This document shows, piece after piece, positions 42,926-53,224 of a DNA stretch of 64,000 bases. Position numbers and translations under genes: made by a program. Source of the DNA: Melitaea cinxia (Eukaryota > Arthropoda > Insecta > Lepidoptera > Nymphalidae); contig NC_059415.1 of NCBI RefSeq assembly GCF_905220565.1, positions 7,988,501 to 8,052,500 of the forward strand, in the 5' to 3' direction. How positions within the stretch are numbered: the stretch's first letter is position 1; every line of letters starts with the position of its first letter. The notes beneath the pieces are model-generated. The model saw nothing but the letters and a program-made list of their open reading frames with translations. It was not told where the DNA came from and made no database searches.

Positions 42926-43460
42926 AAGCCCTTGGATTGGGGGGAACGAGGCATCAACGTTAACGGCGAATACATCTCTCACCTTTGTTTCGCCGACGAT
43001 ATCGTCATCTTTGCGGAGACGTTGGATGAGCTAGGCCAAATGCTGGCTGGCCTAAACGAGTCCACCCGACGAGTCGGTCTCGGTATGAACTTAGACAAAA
43101 CGAAAATTTATGTTTAACAACCGAGTCATACCGAGACCGGTATTGGTCGATGGTATTCTTAGTAGGTAGTTAGTCTGTACGTAGCCCACAGAATTAGCAA
43201 GTTGAAGTGCAGTGGGCTGATTATCTGTGTTGCAGGACCGATGGCCGTTGGAGCAGACGGGTCCTGTCGTGGAGACCGCGTCTTGGCAAACGCAGTGTAG
43301 GGCGTCCTCCGGCCTGCTGGATCGATGATCTACGTAAGATTGCCGGTGTAGGCTGGATGACGATTGCGGAAAACCAGGATGTCTGGCGCAAACTTGGGGA
43401 GGCTTATGTCCAGCAGTGGATTGCAATAAGCTGAACTGACTGACTGACTGACTGACTGAC
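42926..43460 (+). pseudogene. RTE-type LINE: reverse-transcriptase fragment, C-terminus and TGAC tail
   Basis: A 5'-truncated copy begins at the reverse-transcriptase catalytic region: WGERGINVNGEYISHLCFAD then DIVIFAETLDELGQML, including the FADD motif with both catalytic aspartates. The frame shifts at about 43110 and continues as MFNNRVIPRPVLVDGIL. A deletion at about 43160-43175 removes roughly 100 or more residues. The C-terminal part resumes as HRISKLK and WADYLCCRTDGRW, then RLGKRSVGRPPACW and DDLRKIAGV, ending GEAYVQQWIAIS-stop at about 43434. The tail is (TGAC)n to 43460. RTE elements are simple LINEs with endonuclease and reverse transcriptase; this one is dead. It is the best-preserved member of the family seen at 1797, 22008 and 46310. 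Confidence 0.88.
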
Positions 43461-44480
43461 ATAATAATGTTTACATTATAATTAGAAGTAATCTTTTTAA
43501 ATGTGAAACACCTATATGACGGAAAATGTGTGTTTCATTTTTGTTAAAGGAAAGGTACAAAATACATTTCTTCTTTCTTATATCAAATTTGTGAACGTTC
43601 TCTTGAAATGGTGAGGGTAGACGCTTTAAGCCCAGCGGTCGCGGATTCGGTTTCCACTCGTGGCAAATATTTGTATACACAAATATTAATAAATATTTTT
43701 TTCTTAAACATAGAGAGAGGCCTTTGCTCAGAAATTAGACGTTTAAAGTTTAATTCAGTTATTTTCAGTCAAATTAACAATCAATAATTAGTTTGTAATG
43801 ACAAGTTTGTTTTCTTCAGGAAGTGCCTTTTAAGACTATGATCACTGGTGGTAGAAATCTTTCTTTGGGTCTCTTTAAATGATCTACAGTATAGACTTCA
43901 TAGATACTATAAAAATATAATGTAAAGTTATAAAATGCGACAATTGTTTGAAAACTGTAACACTTATGTGTAACGTGTGTAAACACTTATTTACAGTTTG
44001 TTTTTATTAGCTCACAAAACCGACCACAATCGTTTAATATGGACATACATAGTGTAAAGTATGTATGTACATTGAGTCTTCTAAATGTGGATATAGCATG
44101 CATTATAAAAAAATTAAAAAAAATCAAAACAGGTAACTTAACTATAGTGTTAATAATATGTTTTGTTTATTTATAATTGTAATAAAGTTAATAATAATAT
44201 TTGTACGAAGTCATTTAATTTAACGATAACATTGAATACGAATGTAATCTTTACATAAATAAATCAAGTTATATACATATACAAACATTTGTATACATTC
44301 GCAAGAGAACGTTGTCTGAGTGTTTGCAATTGGAGCAAATTGTTCGTCGGTAAATTAATGTTAGTTTTGCGTTCAGTTCGTACCGATGCAATATTTCGAA
44401 TAGTTTGTAAATCGGTTACCAGCTTCAATATTCCAGAAATTAATTATGGAATTTATAATAAAGTCTTATTATAAATTCAA
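43461..44480. other. Stretch without recognised genes
   Basis: AT-rich. 44324-44370 ('caattggagcaaattgttcg') resembles 42135-42180. No coding frame is convincing. Confidence 0.4.
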
Positions 44481-44520
44481 AAATTTATTAAAATAAGTAG
44501 TCACTTATTTTAATAAATTT
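44481..44520. repeat. Perfect hairpin, 18-bp arms and 4-base loop
   Basis: AAATTTATTAAAATAAGT, AGTC, ACTTATTTTAATAAATTT. Confidence 0.95.
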
Positions 44521-44567
44521 CTTTTGTTGTACTGTATATCTGAGATAAAATGTGAGTGTTATTCTCG

Positions 44568-45790
44568 TCTATATATATAAAATCTTTGAGTTTGATTGGA
44601 ATTGGTCGTCTGCGCTGGTGGGCGCTCGCTTATGGTAGTATTTAAACTCGATTTTAAATATTAATACAATTTAATAAGTAAGTAAGAATAAGGTACATAG
44701 ACATGTGTTTGTAGCGGGCGCGTCCGAAGAACCGGTCAACGTATGCAAATGTGTGTGTGACACACACTTGCGTTAACAGAGCTATTCGCTCATCAGGAAA
44801 ACTAATAATTGTGTTTGCTCGCAAACGAAAAAAAAACCGACTTCAATTACATCGACAAGTAATACAACGTAGATCGACGAAAAAATAGTCAAGCAACTAC
44901 GCGTTATCAAAGATTACTCAAAAAGTAGTTATCAGATCTCGATAAAATTTATATGTGACTACATGATAAACATCAGCTTTCGATTAAATTAAAAATTATC
45001 AAAATTGGTACACCCAATAAAAAATTATTGCGGATTTTCAAGAGTTTCCATTGATTTCTCTGGGATCTCATCATCAGATCCTGGTTTTCTTATCATGGTA
45101 CCCAACTAGAGATATCTTCTTTCTAAAAAAAAAGAATTATCAAAATCGGTATATCCAGTAGAAAGTTATGCGGTATAATACAACGTAGGTCGACGAAAAA
45201 AGCGTCAAGTAAAAACGCATTATTAGATATAACTCGAAAAGTAGTTGTTAGATCTCAAATAAATTTAAATGGGACCAATTGGCACACACTACCTTTCGAT
45301 TAAAAGAAAATTTGTCAAAATCGGTCTACCTGGTCAAAAGTTCTGATGTAACATACATAAAAAAAAAAATACAGTCGAATTGAGAACCTCCTCCTTTTTT
45401 GGAAGTCGGTTGAAAAACCGCAGGATGCATAAATATGAAATTTGCCAGAAAGGTAGTTTATGGTTATTGACGTTGTTATACCTGATTTTTCGATAGAGCT
45501 GGATTATAGGGTTCAAAGGGCTCGAAAATTTGATGAAAGTCCTTCAATTTTGTGCTACAAGCTTGAAAGATAGTTAATAGTTAGAAGACATCGTCTAAGA
45601 ACTAATTTCGCGACTAGGGCCGCAAAACGGTGATCTAACGGCTTTCACAAATTTTTACAAAAGTTCGTCAGTTTTTGGGTCATGAATTTAAAATTGAACA
45701 CAGCGGTAGTAAATTATTAGTAGACGTTTACTAAGAACGGATTTTGCGACAGGGCCGCATAAAAAAGTATAAGGGCTGTCGAAATTTTTT
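44568..45790 (+). mobile_element. Degenerate Helitron-like element containing a D repeat
   Basis: TCTATATATATAAAATC at 44568 resembles a Helitron 5' end. After the nested D repeat, 'gtagacgtttactaagaac' and 'cggattttgcga' resemble the tandem units of the composite Helitrons. No 3' terminus was found. Confidence 0.35.
44808..45417 (-). repeat. Long family D copy (610 bp)
   Basis: It starts 'attgtgtttgctcgcaaacg' and 'aaaaccgacttcaattacat' and ends 'cctccttttttggaagtcgg'. It includes both internal modules seen separately elsewhere: 'atcagatcctggttttc' and 'aaatttaaatgggaccaat'. Best copy for a consensus. Confidence 0.8.
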
Positions 45791-46309
45791 TTTTATAAAA
45801 TACCACCCATATTTTTTGTGCTATCTATTCGTATGTTAATCTATTCTTAGTCCTAATCCTAATTGTAACCGTAGCCTAAATCCTTATTCAAATCCATTTC
45901 ATTTCATTGCAAATATAGGAAATGCTTGGATCACATTAAAAATCTTTATGATCGATGAGCGTGGTAATCCACATATGTAATCATAATTATAGCTATTCCA
46001 TTTTATAATCAGACAGATAAAAGTTTTCTCTACTTATATTATAAATGTATAAGCTAGAGACCTAGAACACCACGTAGTCTACTTTTTAACCAGCAGTTAT
46101 GAGGTTAAAACCGCAAGGTGCGTTTTGTACTTGACATACGTCGATTTATAACTGCTAGATAGATCGCCGCGTTTGTAACCCGTAAAATGGATCACTGCGT
46201 AGTTTCTACTTGGTGCAATATGCTGTTTTATAAGAATATGATAATATCACACATGTAAAATAATTATAAATTAATAACGATGTTCTGGAAAAATATAACA
46301 TTTATTTAG
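45791..46309. other. Stretch without recognised features
   Basis: A short 'ctaatcctaat' repeat near 45850; nothing else recognised. Confidence 0.45.
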
Positions 46310-46434
46310 TCAGTCAGTTCAGCCTATTGCAGTTCGCTGCTGGATATAGGCCTACCCAAGTTCGCGCCAGACATCCCTGTTTTCCGCAATCCTCATCCAG
46401 CCTACACCTGCAATCTTACGTAGATCGTCGGGCA
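46310..46434 (-). mobile_element. RTE-type LINE 3' end
   Basis: AGTCAGTCAGTTCAGCC, 'gctggatataggcctaccc', 'cgcaatcctcatccagccta' and 'aatcttacgtagatcgtcgg' match the 3' 125 bp of the RTE family, minus strand. Confidence 0.8.
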
Positions 46435-47721
46435 TCAAAAAATTATAAAATATAATAATTATTAAAAATCTATTTACAGACTCATAAAAACACTCAAAGT
46501 TTTCGGTTTACGTCAAACTATCAAGTCAATATTTTGACTGACTAATTTGTAATAAGAAAATTATTTTTCGTTGATAAATTATTTTATTTTTAATTTAATT
46601 ACAATTTATGTGTAAAGGTCTCATCAAAAAATGTGGCTAATTTAGTAATATCGCTACGACTAAATGGGACCACGACTTAATAGTGGATTTGCTACGATTT
46701 TGCTACGGATCCTCTACGGTTATCCGATCCGCTACGACGAGCCATACAGCTATTTACAGCTAAATGTCTCAATTTTTTAATTTTAAATTAAATCAATATA
46801 ACAAAGGAATAATGTAAACAGAAACCTTCCCCATTTATATTTTCATCACATTTCTGTACTGTAATATAAAATATTTCATTCAAAGGTATTTAATCTTTTA
46901 AAGACAACAAAAGTAGTTCCATTATTACTTTATTTTCGGATACCCAGACGCGTATTTCAGATTGTTTCCCATTAAGGCATGTTTCACAACAAACAAAATA
47001 ATCTGGTGACTACAGCACTCCAGATGTATAAATCTGACTTTTAAATATCTAATACATTTAAATTTTCATGATTGGACAGGTCAATGAACCTAAAATAGAT
47101 TTAAAAAAAAATACCGTCTAGTTTCTATTTTTGTGCTAGTTTGTCTCTGTACACGGAATACAGACTGATTGCGATGGGACGCTGTTTGCGTTTACGCGGG
47201 GAGTGTTTTAAATACTTGATATCGTCAAGGGTAGTGCAAATTCAGCTAGAATCTATCCATTTTTGAAATTTGAATGTAAGGTCCTTTGAAATAGGGTTGA
47301 CTTTTCATTTTTTTCTGTTGTAAGGATAAATGCTTTTCCACTATACAGTACTGTATGTTATTTTGTGAAGATTTTAAATTTTTGAATATTTTCGTTTTGG
47401 AAACATTGAAAGCAATTAAATCAAATGATTGAAGTATTATAGTTATTGCTACGAAGTTTGTTTAGAGATATCTTTAGTATTTTAGAATCTATTTAAAAAA
47501 TCTTTATTTTGAAAAGCCTTATAACAAATTGTGACGAAAATATATTTACTTACGTTAGCGATACATAAACAATTAAGCATAATACCTACCGTACTTTGTA
47601 GACATCGAACAGTCATCAATTCTTTAAAATAACACGAATACAGTGATTTAATAATAATGACGTCCGTATATTTATACTGAGACTGTCTTGGACTGTAAAA
47701 CAGAAAAATAAAGAGCACTTT
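46435..47721. other. Stretch without recognised genes
   Basis: 46640-46750 repeats 'gctacgac'/'gctacggat' several times in about 100 bp, an irregular short array. The rest is AT-rich. Confidence 0.4.
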
Positions 47722-47757
47722 TTTAACCGATTTCAAAAAGGCGGAGGTTTTCATTTC
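47722..47757 (+). repeat. Family D end fragment
   Basis: 'ttaaccgatttcaaaaaggc' and 'ggaggtttt' only. Confidence 0.5.
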
Positions 47758-47907
47758 ACAGCCGCCTATGGTGAATGAGTATCCTGGAGGTCCTGGCCGG
47801 AACTCTCGGCGAGAGTCGGGGCTACAATAAGAAGCTCGGATTAAAAATACCTGCGTAAAAAAGATAATATATAAGTAATCATCATCATCATTATCATCAT
47901 TATAATT

Positions 47908-48003
47908 TCAGCCTATCACAGTTCACGACATAGGCCTCCACACGCTCACGAAACAACACATGAGTTCACGCTATTTTTGGCGTGAGCTTGTGGAGGCCTA
48001 TGT
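47908..48003. mobile_element. Family B 3' ends in head-to-head inverted arrangement
   Basis: CATAGGCCTCCACACGCTCACG and, after a short loop, its reverse complement with one mismatch (about 47929-48002). Outside lie the minus-strand family-B 3' end ('cagcctatcacagttcacg') and an ATC microsatellite. Confidence 0.75.
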
Positions 48004-48706
48004 GAGTAATAAATAATGGTAATTAATTATGAAATCTCGAACTTCATAAATAATGTATGAAGTATCTTGCTGTAGTAAATTCGTTTGTGCATTTTTTTCA
48101 GTTTACATAATTTTTTTTACTGTTTGAGACATCTACATCGAGGCAGCTAAAACCCTCTAGCGTTTACCTCAAAGCCAAGAAAAATGCGAAAAATTTCGAG
48201 TTTCGGGCCTTTATAGAGATTTCATCAGAGTAGAAAAGCAGTCGTGTACGAGACGGATGATGACATGTAGAGTTTCGTACAAATTTTATTTTTAAGAATA
48301 AAAACTTACTAAATATATAGCTAAAACATTTATAAACTATTTTCTCAAATACCACTAATACTTCTATCTGTGGTGGCGTACAAGAGTAGGGTCAGCATGA
48401 TATTAAGGGGTTACTGTAATCTGTGGACGAGTACAAAACTATCTCTGGAATTTAACAAAAAAGCTATGTTTCAGTTCGCAGAGTTATAAAATAAATAAAT
48501 TTCTACAATAAAATTAGCCTAAGATACTTCATACATTTTCTAGTGAAAGTCGCGTAAAAGTCGGTCCGGCCGTTTCAGAGCTTAGCCGAAACAAAACAGA
48601 CAGACAAAAATTGTAAAAAAGTTTATTTTGGTATGTGTACAGTGTATACATCTATATCCATTTAGTAAAAAGTGATTATTTTAATATTACAAACAGACAC
48701 TCAAAT

Positions 48707-48753
<47 letters not shown>

Positions 48754-49136
48754 ACATGTTATACAAATGACTCAACATGTACATTTTGGTCTTATGTCAG
48801 ATTTAGATTTGTACTACTATTACTGAATTTATATTTTTTTTTGAAAAATTATAACAACTATACTTTCAAAACGAGTAACAATATTTATTGACAGGGAAAG
48901 GTATTCGATTATGCAAAGATACGTTTTAAATTCCGCGGAATCATTTAAATAATAAGATAAATTTATCTAAAAGTATGCTAAATTTTATGAAAGTCTTTAA
49001 CAAATGATTTTATTTTATTTTAAGCTGTATACTGAGCTATATCAAGGATTTATGTAATTAATTAAGATGGATTTGGTTCTTATAGTAAGTATAAAATTGT
49101 CTTTTGACAAGATTTTCATCAGAAAATTTTTAGTTA
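48004..49136. other. Mostly unrecognised; TA microsatellite at 48713-48751
   Basis: A family-C trace ('ggttactgtaatctgtgg') lies at about 48408. The TA run is about 39 bp. No coding frame is convincing. Confidence 0.5.
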
Positions 49137-49632
49137 CTGTATTAAAGATTAAGTACCCGGGTGACCGAGCTAAGCTCGGTATTTTTAGTAAATCGTGTTT
49201 TTTGGAAATCATAAAGTATAAATACGAATTACATATTGATAAAATATGAATAATATTTTTCGATTTTACCGACATAATAATAAAAAATAAGAACAGTCTA
49301 TTTAAATAAAAAATAACGAGTGCAATTAGAAAAAGAAAAAGAAAAAATAATTGATCAGGGACATGTGAATTTGAACCATGATCTTCTCGGTTGATCCCGA
49401 GCAGCCGATTTCCCACCGAGCTATTTCAACTACATTGACTTATGCGAAATTTACCTTCGTATTCTAACGATATTTTTTTCAATTCCTAAAAACAGGGATA
49501 AAACGACATTTCCTGAAAATGAATCCTAGCCAGATAGATTTATCTCCCCCGAAACCCCCTAAATACTAAAATTTAAGAAAATCGTTGGAGCCGTTTCCGA
49601 GATTCAGATTCTATATATATATACAAGAATTG
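49137..49632 (-). mobile_element. Non-autonomous element with a tRNA-like part and palindromic end
   Basis: On the minus strand it starts 'atcttatactattaaacgag' and 'cttgtatatatatatag', contains 'cggaaacggctccaacga', then a tRNA-like section, and ends near CCGAGCTTAGCTCGG and 'tcacccgggtac'. I infer one element from the order of parts; the family name is unknown to me. Confidence 0.4.
49357..49432 (-). other. tRNA-like section of the element
   Basis: On the minus strand TAGCTCGGTGGGA resembles an A box, GGTTCAAATTC a B box, and CTCGG/CCGAG can form an anticodon-arm stem with a 6-base loop. Acceptor pairing is poor, so this is tRNA-derived rather than a gene. Confidence 0.45.
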
Positions 49633-49796
49633 CTCGTTTAATAGTATAAGATTAAAAACAAAGGTATCCTTAAGTATACAAAATATTCTCATGATGTGAT
49701 TTTGATAGAATGCAATGAATAACGTTATATGTTTTCTGAAACAATAACAACATTATTACGGACATAGCATTAAATTTTTGTAACAGAGACGGTAAT

Positions 49797-50285
49797 AATT
49801 GTATTTGCTCGCAAACGAAAAAAACCTACTTCAATTACACCGACAAGTAAGAGTACAACGTAAGTAGACGAAAAAAATTAACATAATTGTGTTTGCAGAC
49901 AAACGAAGAAAAACGGACTTCAATTATATCGACAAGTAATACAATGTAGGTAGACGAAAACATATTCCAGTAAATACGCATTATTAAAGATTACTCCAAA
50001 AGTTGTAATCAGATATCGATGAAATTTAAATGTGACCACATGATAAACATTGGCTTTCAAACAAATTAAAAATCATCAAAATCGGTAGACCCAGTAAAAA
50101 GTTATGCGGATTTTCGAGAGTTTTCCTCGAATTTTCTGGTACCACACTTAGGATATCTCCTGTCCAACAAAAAAAATTATCAAAATCGGTTCATAAACGA
50201 CGAAGTTATTCCCGATCATACATAAAAAAATAAATATATACGGTCGAATTGAGTAACCTCTTCCTTTTTTGAAGTCGGTTAAAAA
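49797..50285 (-). repeat. Family D repeat with duplicated start
   Basis: The start module ('tttgctcgcaaacg', 'cttcaattacaccgacaag') occurs twice, at 49797 and about 49883. The remainder is a single D body ending 'ttttttgaagtcggttaaaa'. Confidence 0.75.
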
Positions 50286-50295
50286 AACACTCAAG

Positions 50296-50400
50296 TAAAT
50301 CATTACAGCCTATATAGTCCACTGCTGGACATAGGCCTCCAGAATTTTACGCCAAAAATAACGTGAACTCATGTGATTTGCCCATAGTCACCACGCTCTC
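50296..50400 (-). mobile_element. Family B 3' end
   Basis: 'atcattacagcctatatag', 'ccactgctggacataggcc' and 'aataacgtgaactcatgtg'. It begins within a dozen bases of the D repeat. Confidence 0.75.
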
Positions 50401-50929
50401 GCCCTCGAAGAGAGACAATATAAAGAGTCAAAATTAATTTATAATTTTGACAATTATTGTTATGAATAATTCAGTAAATAGAAAGTAAGTATAATAAAAG
50501 GCAGACATGCAAATCTATAAGTATTTAGATCTTTATCTGTGATAAAGAAGAAGAATAATAATTATGTAAATTGGAAATTGGAATTATAATGCTTATGAAA
50601 TATAAACTTTAAGCAAAGCTATATTGAATACAATGGTGGTTTAGCTTAATTTACATTATAACAGTAATGTAATTGAGAAAATATGCTATCATCTCCTGGG
50701 ATTGTACATAAAAGATCGAGTTCAAGAGACTCTTCCACCAGCTGTGGATAACGCTGTTTGATGGATGACGATATCCAACAGATAAATGGTTTAAAGTATT
50801 AATCTTTTTCACCATCGAATTCCACTGTATTTATGAGATATTTCTATTCGCAAACATGAACCTAAAACATGTATTTATTGAGGTGGAACAGGTCCTGATG
50901 CCCTATTCTAACTCTTAATTTTAAAGTCT

Positions 50930-51040
50930 AATAATAATAATAATAATAACATTTATTTCAGGACTAGCCCATATAGTGTTAGTAACAATGTTCCTTATAA
51001 CCTAGTGTTAGTCATAGATCAAGTAAAAAGAATAGATAAC
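50930..51040 (-). mobile_element. LINE 3' end with AAT tail
   Basis: (AAT)n at about 50931-50948 followed by 'aacatttatttcaggac' and 'gtgttagtaacaatgtt'. This is a typical reversed non-LTR tail and 3' UTR. The family is not decided. The 530 bases before it (50401-50929) are unrecognised. Confidence 0.45.
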
Positions 51041-52669
51041 GCACTTAGAACAAAAAAGTGAAGCCACTTTTTTAAATATGTGTGAGTGAATGAAGTGTTG
51101 ACACTTTTTAAAAAAAGTCCCTGAAAATTTTATTAAATGGGATTAAACACAATTAATTTAATATAGGTAAAATGGGTATGCGAAAATAAAAATCTGTTTA
51201 TAGTTTTAAATATATTTACTCTTTTTTCGCTTCAAATTGTTAAATAAATCTATTGCAGCCATGTTTTGATTTAATGAATTATATAAATCTGTGTCAATGA
51301 AAATTGTGTTTTTAAGTAATCGATGATTCCTCTGATAGGCAAGTTCCTGTTTTAAAGACGTCTAACTCTTTGCTGTAATAATTTAATTTTTTTACATTTT
51401 TTTTTTTAATAAAGTTCATGTTTTTTTTTAACTTTTCTCTTAGTTTATGTTTTCTAGGTGTATCAAAGATTGAATCTTGGTTAACGACTGACTTTAGACT
51501 TATCCGGTAGGTCCTAGAACAAAAAAATACAACATTAAAATACGTAGTAGTAAGTAGAAGTATATATGTGATGGTATTCTGCGAAGTCCACGTTTTGTAC
51601 TGTACATGTCAGCTTTATCAAAATGGTTTGAACAAACCACATTAGATGAGGATGGCTGTCGTTATAGTTCATTTCAGCTCAGTCGTACAGCAGCTACCTA
51701 TTATATTTATCTCCTATTAAAATATTCGTTGGAAACCTAAAATCATGATATTTAGTAGTAAAATATGAGTAGTTAATTCACAAATTTAAACAGACACAAA
51801 CGAGTTAAAAGTTCATATTGACTTCAATTTACGTAAAACATAAAATCACACGATAAAAAAAAAACAATAACGATGTCCACTTTCTACTTAATTATTTTTC
51901 TATGATTGCCTACAATTTACTTACCCGCATTTTGGGCTAATGGAAATAAGAATTACTGGTAACACTCCCTCGGTACGTCATTTCGGGGCATAGAAATTAT
52001 AAGTTCCGAATAACCTCAATATTATTTTGGAATAACAAAAAATATAAAGTTTTGTACGTACTTACGTGTGAAACGATATTTCTTCAGACTTTTTGTTCAC
52101 TTTGGTATTGTTTTTGCGCCATTTAATTACAAAAGAACGGCATTTTATAGGCAAAGTTACTGTACGAGGCCCTGTGAGATACTAACGAAAATGAGCGTAG
52201 TTTGATGCATATGTGTGCGTGAGCGCGTGTGTTTACTTGAAGGAGCCGAGTTTTGTGGCTTCAGTAACAACAAAGGCCGCGCATTATCTCCCTTTTTTTA
52301 CTTCATCTATGGTGTTAGTACAGAAAATTTAAAATTGAAAATTCATAACATTTTTATATTTACATTCTATTACATTATTATACATTCATATTACATGGAG
52401 CTTTATCCAATGTCGCAGCATAGGACTCTCCCATCGATCTACAAACACTTTCAGAATACTATTGTACTAATAATAACTTATTTTCCAGAAAAAAAATATC
52501 CACAGCTAGTGAGATAGGCCTTAAGTAGAGTGGAATCGAGAGTAAAGCTACGGTTACACTTGAGCGAGCAATAGGAACGCTTTACAACGATGGCACGCTG
52601 TTGCGTTTTTTCCTTCTATTGTTTGGTAGGTTTTTTAACTTTTCGTGCATTCCGCAATGAACTCTGAGT
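51041..52669. other. Stretch without recognised genes
   Basis: The 100-codon plus frame at 52215-52517 begins MRERVCLLEGAEFCGFSNNK; it lacks any domain and turns AT-biased at its end, so I do not call it. Nothing else recognised. Confidence 0.4.
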
Positions 52670-53011
52670 ACAAAAAAATCTGACTACAATTTACATCGAC
52701 AAGTATACAATACACATTATTAGGGACCAGTTTTTGAATAAATTATGATGTGTTTGCTCGTAAACGAAAAAAAAACCGACTTCAATTACATCGACAAGTA
52801 ATATAACGTAAGTAGACGATAAAAATTAACAAACGCACTAATCGTCACTACGAATTTCTAGGGTTTACCTCGATTTTTCTGGGATCCCATCATCAGATCC
52901 TGGTTATCTTATCATGGTATCACACTTGGGATGTCTTCTTTCCAACAAAAAAAAAAAAAGAATTATCAAAATCGGTTCATAAACGACGAAGTTATCTCCG
53001 AACATAATAAA

Positions 53012-53073
<62 letters not shown>

Positions 53074-53224
53074 ATTACAGTCGAATTGAGTAACTCCCTC
53101 CTTTTTGAAGTCGGTTAAAAAAGAATCGTTAAAATCGGTCCACCCAGTAAAAAGTATTGAAGTTACATTCGTAAGAAAAATTTAATCGGGTAGAGAATCT
53201 CCTTCTTATATTTTGAAATCCTTA
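52670..53224 (-). repeat. Family D repeat inserted into another D repeat
   Basis: The outer copy is 52670-52742 ('aaaaaatctgactacaattt') and resumes at about 53119 ('aaaagaatcgttaaaatcgg') to 53224. The inner copy (52749-53118) is complete from 'aaaaaaaccgacttcaatta' to 'tttttgaagtcggttaaaaa'. It carries a 21-bp A run (53009-53029) and a 41-bp AT microsatellite (53029-53070). Confidence 0.7.

Noticed and set aside
42553..42927. 124-codon plus-strand frame
   Set aside because: It is antisense to a family-B retroposon; the parallel frame in the 24081-24363 copy is interrupted elsewhere.
49357..49432. Possible functional tRNA
   Set aside because: A- and B-box-like sequence is present, but the acceptor stem does not pair and the anticodon loop has six bases.
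52215..52517. 100-codon frame beginning with cysteine and charged residues
   Set aside because: No recognisable domain; the second half is AT-rich filler.
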